Below are positions 21,901-34,525 of a stretch of 64,000 bases of DNA, one piece after another. Source of the stretch: Cloeon dipterum (Eukaryota; Arthropoda; Insecta; Ephemeroptera; Baetidae); contig NC_088790.1 in the NCBI RefSeq assembly GCF_949628265.1, positions 5,646,545 through 5,710,544 on the forward strand. Direction: 5' to 3'. Below the pieces are notes generated by a model. The model was given only the letters and a program-made list of their open reading frames with translations. It had not been told where the DNA came from and made no database searches. The translations under genes were made by a program, and so were the position numbers. Numbering within the stretch: the stretch's first letter is position 1; every line of letters begins with the position of its first letter.

Positions 21901-24893
21901 ATAAATAAAGTTGATATGGCATTTAAATTCATCACGAAGAAAGGAACCCGTTAACACTTTTCAAGAAGATATGAAATTGTAATCTCAACTTCCAGATATC
22001 ACCACTAAACACGTCCCAATCTACAGTCTTGCATTTGGAGAGGAAGCAAATATTTACTTTTTGCGCAGACTTTCTGCAGAAAATTTTGGTACAGCTCGCA
22101 GAATTTACGACGCAGAGGATGCGGCAATTCAGTTGCAAGAAGTATACGCAGAGCTCGCCGCACCAGTCCAAGCCAACTGCCTTTTCCAATATCCAGAGAA
22201 TATGGTGGGTCAAAAATAATTCGACGCTTTTAATTTAATCAAATTAATTTTCGGCAGGTTGATCCCGAATGGGTAACACAACACAAATTTGCTGCTGCTT
22301 TCTTGGGCTCCGAGATCGTGGTTGCTGGACGACTGCTTCCAGAAGATGAAAAAAGCGATGGCGCTGACGAGGGTAACGGTGACTTTTGGGGCGAAGTGAA
22401 AGGAGAACAGGCCACCGGGGAAGTGTCTACCGTGCACCTGCCTGACTCAGAGATCGAGTTTTACCCCAACACCAAATTTAATCCCAACCTGTCGCATCTG
22501 TGGGCTTACTTGACCATTTACCAGCTTCTCGTGGGGTCTGCTGCGCGTGATTCGCGCGAAGAAGCAACACAAATTGCACTTGAAGTGAGGAGATAAATTT
22601 ATTTTGCTATACCTACATGACGGCAAGCAAACTTTAACAAATTTACACAAGAAATCACTCTTTACTAGAAGATATCGTAACGACATTTTTCCAACTATAA
22701 AACTATAAATTTTTACGGTTTTAACGGGACACTTTGAGACTTCATTATCTCATGTCCCCGTGGAGCAATATTAAAAAAGGATGTGCTTTGGATTCCTCTT
22801 GACAGGTCCAATCGAACTAATACCGAACTTGATGACCTCGGTCAAGATCAAAAGTCAATAATGTTAATTTAAGTTTCTAATTAAAATTCTGAACGTGTGT
22901 TTTAGATTTTGAAATATTGAAAATGTGCTTAGAAGTTTCCCCATAATATGTGTAAACTTGTGCGAAATTTTCAGAAGGGCTTTCTCTTTAAAATTTGAGT
23001 AATTGCTTTTCGAAGCCCGAAAACACGTGTTTCGTTTCTTGCAAATATCGTTAACACTAAATTTTGGGTTCCAATCATCAGAATTGCAAAAATTGCACAC
23101 TGCCAGACTTTTCTTGACCTCCTCTAGCCAGCTGAAGGGTTGCTTGACCTCCTATAAATTTTTTTCTTCCAATCTGTGACATTTTCGTAAAAAAAAGGAA
23201 ATTGTGAGTTTTTTTTTTAAATCTCCATGAAATTTTCAGTATTCTTTCGTAACTGCAACCACTACACTAGAACCACACTTCGAGGGTGACCGAAATGACG
23301 GTATCAGATTTTATATTATTGTATATATGAAATAATTAATAAAAAAACCGTTATTTCTCACAGTGGCCACATCAGTTTTGCGAGTACACCTTCCCGCTGA
23401 GCAAGAAATCGGCCACATCATGGATGACGACAACGCAAGCAGCACGGACGTGTGTTCCGAGGGTGGCGAGGGCGAGTACTGGTTCCCTCTGCAGCAGGCG
23501 TTCATCCCCTGTGGCGAGCGGAAAGTTACACATCACGTGCCCAACTCGTCGCAGCAGCGTAGCTCGGAAAACTTCGGCCGCAACCAAATTCACGAGCCCA
23601 CCAACGCGATGGAAGACGAGGACGAACAGGATTTTGAAGAGGACAAAAGTGAAGTTGGTATGAAGACATGGTACGTACACGTGCGAGTGGTTTGATAATT
23701 TAGGCAATGGTTTGCGCAGTACAAAAGTACCAGCTGGTTGATTTGGAGTCTCTTACCTGGTTGAAAGATGTGCGATACGGCCCCCGATACTTGGTTCTAC
23801 CCAAAGGAAGGGGAGGCGAAAATCAGCTCTTTTCACTTGGACTGAATGAGGTTATTTAATTTAACTATATTGTTTTTAATTATTTAAATAATAATTATAA
23901 TTTTATTGCAGTCTAACGAGGCTTATTCCCCTTGTTTGTCACCTCTGAAAGAACCCAGCCACTGCCGGCATTTGCATTTTTGTTCCATTACCGAGTTGAA
24001 AGAAGACTTCTACGAATTCCTCCGCTTCTTCTGCTCCATTAACCAGTGAGTATCACACGATTTATATGTATAAATGGCAGTGGGTATGCAATTTGTACTG
24101 CGCTTGAGCACAGACGGTTGCCTACCTTGGTAAGCGGGCATGATTTTGGAAGATTTTGGAAGATTTATTTATTTAGTGACGCTGAAACAAATTAAGAAAA
24201 ATTCCTCGCAAGAAAAGTCTTGATTTTTTTGTAGCCTTTACAGATGTGAACTAAATACAGCGTTTTAACGATTCCAGCAACCTTTTCGATTTAAAGAAAT
24301 GGGCCTAAATTTCCTATTATAAGTTTTCGCTCAATTCAGCTGAAATTCGGTATTTTGACACTGTTTAACAAGACAAATCGATTGCTGGCTCGTTGTTGAC
24401 GTTCTGGAAAAAATTAGAAATTTCCCATGACTCCCATGACAGTTAGTTCCAGGCATTGTAAGTTTTGTATGGTTAATCGTAGAGAAAAAACTAACCATAA
24501 TTTAAAAACCAACCACAATTTGAAAGTTGATGAAATTTGCTAGTATTTTCCCATTTAATTTTTTTGATTCATTTCCAATTTCAAAAATTGTATGTTAATT
24601 GAAAACGTAACAGTTTAAGATATTAAAAGCTTAAAATTTTTTCTGAGCGACAAAAGGAGCTTCATATAAACAGGTGTTCAGCTCAGAAATTTTTAACCAT
24701 TAGTGAGCTATTTGCAAATTCCCGGCAAGGAAAATTCCTAAAATTAAAATCAAGGGTTGAAGAGGGGATGAGTGGGGGTTACTGCGTAGTGGAGTAATGA
24801 GCTAAAATTTGTATTTACAGTTTTGCAGGAGTCTGCTGCCCGGACAGCCTGTTTCCTATTGACGAGAGCAACGTGCAGCCTTTCGATAAGTAG
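18967..24893 (+). CDS. Secreted VIT-vWA protein (inter-alpha-trypsin inhibitor heavy chain-like) with C-terminal CLIP domain
   Basis: Exons: 18967-19268, 19323-19421, 19472-19613, 20244-20358, 20419-20603, 20651-20851, 20911-21145, 21196-21399, 21996-22204, 22258-22584, 23240-23285, 23364-23657, 23720-23850, 23912-24045, 24821-24893; 2697 nt, 898 residues, phases continuous. Residues 1 to about 31 form a signal peptide (ALLVLLVSSLFW core). A VIT domain follows (about 45-200). A vWA domain begins near 302 with MIDAS DLSSS (Asp308, Ser310, Ser312) and includes GGTNI and FLTDGDST. The ITIH tail motif YSFVTATTTL is at exon 11. The last two exons give a CLIP pattern: Cys838, 848, 854, 871, 880, 881, ending GVCCPD. 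ITIH proteins bind matrix; CLIP domains are known from arthropod immune proteases. No protease domain is present. The vWA carries an unusual basic Arg/Ser-rich insert in exon 7. The role of the whole protein is unknown; extracellular matrix or haemolymph immunity is inference. Confidence 0.92.
19729..20175. mobile_element. Non-autonomous TIR element (MITE-like) in intron 3 of the ITIH-like gene
   Basis: A perfect 21-bp inverted repeat bounds it: 19729-19749 starts ACCATCCTGATTTTTTGG and 20155-20175 is its exact reverse complement. Similarity continues outside (ATTTTTGTT) and inside (GTCGA-GAAATAA-CAAGT), so the real TIRs may be longer. No coding capacity. A diverged relative lies at 8840-9345. 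The family and target-site duplication are not identified. Confidence 0.7.
22705..23130. repeat. Dispersed repeat, copy 1 (intron 10 of the ITIH-like gene)
   Basis: Shares long blocks with 30735-31150 in the same orientation: GTGCTTTGGATT then TCTTG, AATCGAAC, GGTCAAG with a following AAAAGT or AAAAGG, AATATTGAAAATGTGCTTA, and a downstream CTTTAAAATTT block, in conserved order and spacing. No coding potential seen in either copy. Confidence 0.7.
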
Positions 24894-25199
24894 GCGACGG
24901 AAACAATATCCCTTTGGAACAACTCTAATCAACCTCTAATAGCCATGCACACTACAATGTAAGCGCGCGTGTTTTATGGTATTTGGAGAAAAACGCGGAA
25001 AGCGAGGCGTACGCGTTCCTTCACGTCGAGCTCTGTGAAAGATTATGATGAAAAAAGGCAGCTCCTTTTATCTTTTCCCCGACACATCAACATTTATAAT
25101 CGTTTATCCTCGGGTCAATCTGAGCAGCTTTTGCTTTATTGTGCAGCCGCCGACGGTGTGAATTAAGGAGGAATTTTGTGGTGGCCTATCTGCACTCTG

Positions 25200-25205
25200 A
25201 ATAAA
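25200..25205 (+). promoter_or_regulatory. Candidate poly(A) signal of the ITIH-CLIP gene
   Basis: AATAAA about 307 nt after the stop codon, the first clear one downstream. Confidence 0.45.
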
Positions 25206-25611
25206 CTATAATTCTCGGCGAGCGCGTTTTTCAGGTTGCGCGGCGCGCTAAATGACAAGCCTCGGGAATTTCAATTACACCTCCCGCGCGCGCGATATCA
25301 TTATTATTTTTGTTCGCGGCGTCCGCGGCTGCGGCCGACCGATGGTGCGAGGAATTTTTTTGTTTTGTTGTCTAATAGTGTCACACACAACACACAGAAT
25401 CGTAAAGTAAATTAAAGTAATGGAAGGAGGCGGGCGGCTCTTTTGTCTGATGTGGTTTTCAGCAATGATAGAGATTATCTCGCGCCTCACAAAAGGGACG
25501 TTTTCCCTGTTGGCTTCTCCTATATATGTATAGGGCTTTTAGCAACAGCTGGTCGACGCGAGTAGCGTAGTTGATCTATGGACCACATTTTTGCAACAGC
25601 AGTATTGGTAC

Positions 25612-26068
25612 GGATGTGCAAAACCGATTATCGATTCTTTTTTCTATCGAATCATGAGTTCTTTGGCATCTTGACGCATTTTGAAAATCAATTTTTTTCT
25701 AGTGATAATTTAATCAGGGAATTAGCAGAAAATCTCAGTAAAAGGGTCAAATTTTATGGCATGCCCTCTTTTTTAATTTTCCAGTGAACAACGCCCCAAT
25801 TTAAAAAATCCTGCGATTTTCGCTCTCTATTACAGTGGTCGCTTTTCACAGAGAATCCAGTGAAAAAAAATTGTAAAATATTCTACTTTTCCTGGAAATC
25901 AATTTGCTCGTTTTAAGTGATAAAGAATCAAAGCGACGTATCACTGATGGCACTTGGCAAAATAAAATGTTAAACACTATAGAAATCGATATTATTCTCC
26001 TTAAACTCGATTATTAAATAGATTATTTTGAGCTGAAGACAGCGATTTTGATTATTTTTGCACATCCC
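25612..26068 (-). mobile_element. TIR element family A, copy 1 (inverted orientation)
   Basis: Begins GGATGTGCAAAACC and ends TTTTTGCACATCCC, so the ends are inverted repeats. Internally, the block at 25829-25860 (CAGTGGTCGCTTTTCACAGA, then GAATCCAGTG) matches the reverse complement of 38592-38624. No coding capacity. Ends resemble hAT-type termini (inference); no clear 8-bp target duplication seen. Confidence 0.65.
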
Positions 26069-29000
26069 AAAGAATTAGAACTGCATTTTTTTTACTTTTA
26101 ATTTTAATGAAGTTTATATCGTGCCAGTTTGATTATCTGAGGTTTACTATGTACTTGGTTTGTCATTCCACAGAAAACACAAAATTTGAAGAGCCCTCGA
26201 TTTTGCTTAATGATAGTGTTTGATTGCTGGAGCACGCTTTCGGTGGATACCTGTGATGTGTTGACCGTGAACAATTTCAAATTGTCATTGTTATTCACAA
26301 TTAAGTACAATAGAGAGCCAATGACACGGCTAAAATAGTCCAAATGCCTGTGTCTACATTGTATCACGAGATTTTTGCTGAGCATTATTGTTATATTATT
26401 ATTACATATACCTTGTTCATGCTTGTTACGTCCGACGATGAAGCTTTTGTGTTCGGAACCGCTTTATAGTGAGAAATCCGAACAAAATACTTTCTTGGTG
26501 TTTGGCTAAAAATGGCATTATTCCAGTACAACTATTTTTACACTTGATTAATATTAAAATATTTGTTACAATTATTCACTGCAAACGTAAACTGCTAATT
26601 AAACTTGAGCAGCAGAACTTTGTTGGTTGTTTGTTTCTTGTCTGATTATCTTTGGTCTTTGATGTTGTCAATTGTTTGATTTCGCTACTACTTGAGTTTT
26701 GCGAGATAACGAGTTTCACGTGAAACGAATTGAATTGTTTGTTCAGCAGCAGTGAAATCAAACTCTCTATATTTATCTTTCTAAGCTTTGTATATTGTTC
26801 ATTGTGTCGATGAACTTTTTCTTGTCTCTGCTTGGTAATCATAAACTTAATTTGATTAATATTTTAACACAACTTCAGCTCAGTTTACAGGCCAAAATTA
26901 AAACAAAATACACGGTTGGCTATATCTCTGCAATAAATATAACTAAATCAGGACCGATGAGTAACAGTTATTTTCCAAATTTATCTGTTTATCCCTGATT
27001 TTTCGTTTGATTTTGATTCTTCTATAGTTGCGATAGATCCGATGATGTGCGAATTATTTCGTAAATTTCTCATCTGGCGAAATAAATCCCGAATGATTAG
27101 CGTGCAAACCTTTGGTTCCGATTTTTCAGAAATTTAAACGACACATCCTAGGAAAATTGTAGCTTTAGTTTTAGTGAGTATTTCAAGCACAATTTCTCTG
27201 TACACTATCTGCTATTGAAAATATCCACCATACAGAAATTAAAAGCTAGTTTTGCAAATTACGCTTGCTTGTGCAATATGTATCAAGAAAGCTATGTATC
27301 GCATTGAGAATCTTTCTAACCTACCTACGTACATGTGTGGGTCTTTCACCTTATATTATAATGGCAAATTGTGTTAAGTAACAATAAATGGTTTTATTTC
27401 ACTGAGAGGAACAATATGTGAATATTATTATTGTCTCTGTCGTACATACGAAGTCTTTGAAATAGCCGCAGAGCTCACCACTTTGTTGCGCAACGTGCAA
27501 AGCCAATTATTGTTATTATTATCAGAGTACAATGGTGGCTGCGAGCGCATTGTAATGAAATTCACGTGTATTTGTACATGGCCGATTTGTGTTTGGAGCT
27601 GCGAGCCAGCTGTTCGCATTGTGTGTCTAATAAACTTGTGCTGCAATTAAGACGCAAGTGTAATTATTTGATTTCAGTAGTCGCCATGTTCGTAATTAGC
27701 CTCGCCTGGAACGCAAAGAAAGGAGACGCCCTCGAACCAAATTATATGCGAATCCACGCGCACCAGTGGCGTGACTTGATGCACGAAACGAGATCTCGAA
27801 AATCTAATTATATTCGGTAGTGGGACAGAGACGAATATTTTAAAAAGTTCGCCAGACTACTTTAATTTCTTCCTCGTTGTTTAGGGGTAATTAAGCCAGG
27901 ATTTAAATTCCACGACATACTTATTGGTTAAAATATATCAGAAACTGCGGCCTAACACGCAATTGTTTTAAATAAATTTACTTTCCATTTTTATTAGGAT
28001 AGCGTGTGCGGTATTGCTGAAGTGAGCACCCTTTTGTTTGTAGGTATGATAAGAGAATAAGCCCGATTACTGTATGTATGAGCATAATATGAACACCAGA
28101 CGAGTTTTTGGTGACATGGATTCCCATTAATATTGGAAAAAGGTATCTGTGGTCTCAGCAAATTTTAAATAAATCGATCTACATTTTTCCTGTCTTAATT
28201 TGGTGATATTAACCCAATTAAAATTCATTAAAATATTCGAGCTAAATATTTTAGTAATTTTGGGTTTTTGAACACAAAATCAACCGCGTGAATGTATTAA
28301 AAGATAATTTCTATTTTCAAAAATCAATTTTCGATTTTGAGTTGCAAATCGAATTTTGATGAAGAAGCACTTTTGAATGAATGCAAAAAGAGTTGAAAAT
28401 TGTAAGATGCATCTATCCTAAAATGTTGGCAATGGATATATTTTTAGTTTTTAGATTCTTCAGTTCAAAGGTAAAAAAAAATATCATAAGTGACCGCGAG
28501 ATCTCGGCTTCTGCTGGTCAGAAAAGCAAAAACTACTTACCGTTTCACTCATCTTGATGCCTCCTGACGAACCAAAAAGGGTTCAGGGTGGTGGCCTCAC
28601 CCCTTTAAACCCTCCGCCACCCTCTCATCTTCAAAGAATTAACTCATTTTTCAGCGCTTTTTGCACCATAGCGGTCCATGAACGTGTAACATCAACCTAT
28701 AAAATGGTGGCTCATAAACCCCTAACTCAACCTTTAAAATTTACCTAGTATACTATATAGATCACTGCAATTTCAGATTAATTTGGCTGCCAGCATTTAA
28801 TATTTTCAAAGGAATATGTATGACAAATGAAAATTAAATCAATTCATGTTTTATCTATGTTTCAAAGCTTATTTCTCAAATGCGAGAATAAAATTCACAT
28901 AACTTATTTGCAATTAAATCCTTTTGATTGAGCGGTAGTTAGTAGCATTCAAGAAGGTACACGAGATTTATGTTTTCCCTTCTAGTTTTTTTCGTGATAT

Positions 29001-30734
29001 TAGGAGCAGTAGTTATCCACGCTTTGAAAATATCTTAAATGGATAGAGTGTGTAATACATGAAATTTTCACCTTGTTTGATTTGTTGTAAAAGGAAGGTT
29101 TTTTTCCCAGGGAGATTTGAATTGCAGGTTTATTAAGGCTTCCTTGCTCGCTTCTCTAGATGAGTGCTTAGTCAGACATTTTTAACTATCGATTATTTAG
29201 AAGTATCTGCAGCTAATACTGTTTTAAATAAAATGTGCATCCCTACTGAAAAGCACTATTTATTTCGCCAGAAAGGAATTTAACACTACAAAGATCGCGA
29301 CGGGAGGAATTGCATGTATCCTTTCTACGGATCACGTCATGCGTCTTTGCTTAACCTTATTCTAAATTTACAAATCAATTTTTAGATTTAAATTAATAGT
29401 CATGTTTCAATCCATCCACTGGCTTTGTTGTGGAGGCATAAAATGAAAAGAAAAACAACGAGCGCGTTTGTAACATTTGTTATGTATATGAATGTCGACA
29501 TTGTGCCACTGTTGATGGGCAGAGAAAGAAAATTCGCACCAACGGGCATTATTAGGATTGGCATTGTTGTGCGTAATGAAGTTGCTCCATGGCGAACGCA
29601 GCTCCAAGCGCACTAATATGAAAAATGTCTCGAGCATACTCTCTCGGCGCACATATACATATATGTGCAGTAATAATTGGAGTTCAGAGAGACGCTCACC
29701 AAGGAAATGAGCAATTTGACCGCATTAATAATCGGCAAGAGAAAACACGAAGCGGTGCTCACACCAAAAACACCGCCCGGCAAGAAAGATCTCTATCTCG
29801 GACATGGATTAATTTGTCAACGTCTTCATCACTTTTTTTGCTCGTTTTTTGATAAGCACGTCCGGATTTTTGGCATCCGTGTTATTTTTTTGGATTTCTC
29901 CGAGCGTATTCAAATGAGCGTGGTGGCCTTTCGGCTGTTGTTTAATATTAATTTTGTGTATGTGTGTGCGCGCCACTTATTAATTCATGTAAATTGATAA
30001 ATTATGCTAATCGCGCGGCGGAGGAGAGTTTTTTCAGCGTGGTCGCGGAAAACGGCGGCATTTCTCATGCATAAAGCATTGTGTTGAAAATTGTTATAAA
30101 ATTTGTTAAATATTATGTTATATGAGAAGATGGATTAGCCAGATAAAGAGCCGGAGAGCTCGTGCATTTGGGACCTCCATCAAAGCGCGGCTGCTTCTTA
30201 TTAGCATTTGAATTTTCGTCCATACATTAACGCGCGCGCAAGACTGTTTTTCGCCGCTAAAATATGTACGGCTGCTGAGTAACTTTTCCATGCTAATTTA
30301 CCAAATTATTACTTTTAGCCTATCAGCTATCATTATCAATTCTTGAAGGTACTAATTTCTCCGTTTAATGAGTTGCTGCCGAACCGACGATAATTCCTGC
30401 ACCTTTTTTGAGTAATTTATGAGCGCGTCGAACTACATTTTTCGCAAAATTCCGCACCGATGCTTTACAACCGCGACACATTTTGCGTTAAATTATTAGC
30501 CTCATGTTCTTATTCTCAACTGATGCAAGTACAGGATATTAGATGCCTATCATTGCGATTCATTGAGCATAACAGCAAATATGTAAATCATTGATATGAA
30601 GGGTGTACAGGAAAAATATTAGATATGTTTTCAAACTGACGAAATGTCACGGATCGGTGCATATAATTGGCATGAGATTAGGTAAATTTGAACGATATTT
30701 ACACCTGATATTGATCTTTTTACTAGTATAGATA

Positions 30735-31150
30735 AAATGTTCGTTTCTATACGGGTTTTACGGGATAATTTTGGAAATCTCTGACACTTCATCTCATCTT
30801 CCCGCGTTGCAACTTCAAAAATAAGGTGTGCTTTGGATTTTTCTTGCTGATCCCAATCGAACAAACACCAAATGTTATGTCTTAGGTCAAGGTAAAAGGT
30901 TGGTTTCCTAATTTAAAATTAGGAAATGAGCTCAGAATATTGGAATATTGAAAATGTGCTTAAAATTTGTCCCATATATGGCATATGTGTGAACTAAAAC
31001 TAAATTTCAGATTGGCGTTTCTTTTGGTTTCGGAGAAATTCCACTTTAAAATTTTGGAAATAAACGATTTTTTTAGCCTTTTCGTACTTTTTACAAATAT
31101 TGTCAGTTCAAAAGCTCGGGTTAAATTGCTAAAACTGCTCACTGTTATAC
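30735..31150. repeat. Dispersed repeat, copy 2
   Basis: Homologous by eye to 22705-23130 (see that entry). Lies in intergenic DNA. Confidence 0.68.
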
Positions 31151-34100
31151 TCTTCTTAACTCCGCCTGATCAATTAAATTGGCAGCCCTATACTATGACA
31201 ATTTGTTCAGTTTTAATAATCGTTTGTAGATTTGAAGGATTGAATTAATTGGTAAATTTCGAAGGAAGTTTTCAGAAGGTATATTTGAATTTTTTGCACG
31301 CTTTAAATAATAAAAAATTATCAAATTATCATAAATAGTATATGTCTTAAGTTATTTGCTCTTTGATTAGGAAATATTGATTGATTCAATTTTCATCGAT
31401 CATTATTTTTTACCTTTTAAAATAAGAAAAATCCCAATTATTTGCAGGATAAATAATGCGTCATGCAAACTAAAATTAGATATTTAAATGTGAATGACGA
31501 TTAAATAATCGTCACTGCCTAAAAGAATCCAACGGAATAAAAATGACTGAGTACTATTTTTACACAGCGAACCGACACCCGACCACACACCTAGAAAATA
31601 ATATAAATCATTATTTTAATCATGCAGGGGCGTGATTGTGCTAATACAGTGTTATTAATCACTCTGCTGTCACCGTAGTCAACGACAGAAAAATCGATCA
31701 AAGTTTGTTCACAGTCCGTTTCTACAATTGCACTCAATTGGAAAATAATAACAATGTTTTGGTCTACGCCAGTATATGCCTCGCAATTAAAAGAAAATCA
31801 GAGCGAGCCAACAAGAGCAGTGGAGTGTGAATTTCTGATTTTCTATCGTTGCCAATGCTGTCAAACCGTCAGGAAATAAATCACTGTCGTAGTGCTTTAC
31901 AAAAATTATACACGGAGTGGATCCATCGGACTATAGGCAACTAATAAACAAGCCTGCATCACCACTGTTACGCAATGACAAATTAAAATATTAAATCATA
32001 TGTGATTGCAGTTTACAAGAAATTATGTCGTTAAATACTTTGAAAATTGTAAAAAATGTAAATCAAACCATATGAGTTGGTTTTAATGAAAATTCACATT
32101 GATTATTGGGACCCAGTGAGCTTACAGCCCACGGAAAGTGCTCAGTAGAGGTTCCAGAATGCGAAATTAAAATATTGTGGACTTTGGAGGCCCCTATAAA
32201 CGTTCAATAAAACATTACAACATTACAGAAGTGCAGAATTTCACTAATTAAAAGTTACTAAATTAAGACTAATTTAATTTACTATAGTTACAATTTTAAT
32301 ATATTTGTCAGCTCCAACGGAAATTTGATTTTGTTGAAAGCCGCACTGTTTCGACATTTGTTGGAAACTCGACGCTGTTGGCTACAGCACGTGATCCTCT
32401 CGTGCACAGTCCAATTTCCTTTTTGCAAACAAAATCTATGCTCGCGCGACGCTTGTCAAAACACAGCACAAATTATATTTCATCAGAAGCGTTGGGGGAA
32501 AACACACGGAACTTTTGGATGACAATCACCTCCATAATTTTTACTAAAAATCTCGTGGCTGTGCTCATTTACGACTGAATCCAGCTTTGCTTTGACGTCA
32601 AGCTTTTTGAGTGAGTTTTTCAAAGCATTTTTTGCGCAGAGTATTTATTTTCATTATATTGCATTTTGAAACTATTTCATATATAAATCTCGTCACAATA
32701 CCGATTAGTTTATTACATTTTTAAAAATTTCCAAACAACTGTTCCGTCCTTTTTTCGACATATATTATCCTTTTCACGCCTTCAATGCATGATGTTGTAT
32801 ATTTATTTTAAAATTTAGTTTGATTATTTTAAAACAAACAAAAAGCCAAAAGAAAATAAGTATTAGTTTCAGACTTGTAGAAAAAAGAATCAACAGGAAA
32901 TGTCATTGCTTTCAAAATTGTTTATTTGACTATTTTTTGTCTTTTCATTTTGTTTATGCATATATTATCTTTTGCTTTATTTTGAGTAATGAACTTTATC
33001 AGGCATACACATGTACATTTCTAAATAAATAATGGAAAACAATGAATAGCCCATTTGTATCTATGATTTAATTAATATTTTAAAAATGAATTTTGATATT
33101 ATGTCCATTTGTATAGCCATTAGTTTGTATAAAAATTGTTGATTATGAGTCGAAGGAAGAGGATTTTGGCGTTTCTTCAAGAGTAAAGCGACGGTGGCTT
33201 TTTACAAATGAACAAAAAGTGGTTCGGTATTCATTCCATTATTGACTCTTGAGGGTAAAAAAACTACTTGCTCATGAAATAGATAGACATAAGTTTTTGT
33301 GCATCTTTTGATTTTTGAATTAATATTGTTGACAGTATTTGTTCTAAAATTGATTAAATGACGGTTTTTATAAATATGAGAGATTTTTAATGTCCTTTTA
33401 AGTTTACTTTCTTTGAAATACGGCTTCAGGTAAAAGCTGAAACTTTAATTTAAATCAGCGAAATAGAGAAAATTAGTTTCGAGAAAATGTCCAGATTTCC
33501 ATTACCACAAGGAGTACAATCTATAGTTTCTGCTCGAAAAAACTAAATATCAATTAATGGGCCCGTAAAACTATTTTAGAACTACATAAAGTAATTACAA
33601 TTTGCATGGGAGCAAAACGAGAAGTCCTCTGGTAAAAGCAGCAGATAATTTTATTAAAAAAAACTAATTAGAAAATATAAGACGAACTTGAATCACATCT
33701 AGAGGTTGGATGCCCGCAATACAAAATTCTTCAAATATAAACCAATATACATATTTTATATCACTTATAAAAGAGCTATCTCCAATATAGCAATGAGGTA
33801 TCAGGATTAAATTACCTCATGTTTATTGCGTAAATACACACTAAATAAATAATCCAAATTAAGTAATTTGTATTGGATTAATAACAATAACTGACCTTGA
33901 TTTTAGGTTATTTGTTATCAAGATCTCTATACCCCAGTAAATAGTTTGTCATGATGTATTAATGATGTGTCGCAGATGTTTACAAAGAATAAATCCATAT
34001 CGTATTACTATATTTATTTCCGGATATTTCGCAGCCCTATTAATTGCCTTATTTTTACAAACAGCTTTGAATGTGGGTATTTCAATTGTTATGATTAAAT

Positions 34101-34189
34101 TTCATATTTGTTTTTTGATTAGTTTCATGTGCCAATAAGAGCTTAAATTTCACTGTGGACACAATTTTTTTTAGTATCCAACTGACGTG

Positions 34190-34525
34190 GGCACGGTGAA
34201 GACTACTCGGCGGAGCTGAAAAATGGCGATGGCACCCTGAGCGCGAGCAAACTAATTGGAGGCGGTGGCCGGTGCGAGCGAGCACAGCACACGCGGCGAG
34301 AGAAGCGGCGGCGGCGGCGGCGGCGGCGAGATTCAAGGTGGTGGGGTCCAGCCGGCTAGGCTCAGCCCCTGAGGAACGCGTGGCTCTCGAGGGTGGGAGA
34401 AGATCTAAGCGAGCCGCCGCTTGAGTGTGTCGCGGCCGCGGTGTGTGTGCGCGCGCGAGTGTGTGACAGACAGACGGCTGCGGACAGGTGAGAACGCCAG
34501 GCGGCCGCCTCATGATTGATCGGCG
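34190..34525 (+). promoter_or_regulatory. FoxB 5' leader / proximal promoter
   Basis: Composition changes sharply from AT-rich to GC-rich about 340 bp before the FoxB ATG. The stretch includes a pure (GGC)8-type run (34305-34328) and a GTGTGTGCGCGCGCG run near 34441. No TATA box is obvious. The CpG-rich character fits a developmental-gene leader. Confidence 0.5.

Larger units (their letters stand above)
25206..34189. other. Intergenic region upstream of FoxB
   Basis: About 9 kb with no supported coding exon or RNA gene. It contains a TIR element (25612-26068), copy 2 of a dispersed repeat (30735-31150), a 20-bp near-perfect palindrome (29648-29667, GCACATATA/TATATGTGC arms) and patches of GC-richer, TAATTA-containing sequence (about 29400-30250). 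Part may be FoxB regulatory DNA; this is inference from position. Confidence 0.45.

Noticed and set aside
22258-22596. ITIH-like exon 10 read through to the stop in the intron
   Set aside because: A GTGAGG donor at 22585 and the downstream YSFVTATTTL exon show that the frame is spliced, not terminated.
28554-28748. Small Pro-rich frame near 28.6 kb
   Set aside because: Short, AT-rich flanks, no splice or promoter support.
29648-29667. 20-bp palindrome GCACATATA-CA-TATATGTGC as a functional site
   Set aside because: Alternating AT-rich palindromes arise easily by chance; recorded within the intergenic entry but not treated as functional.
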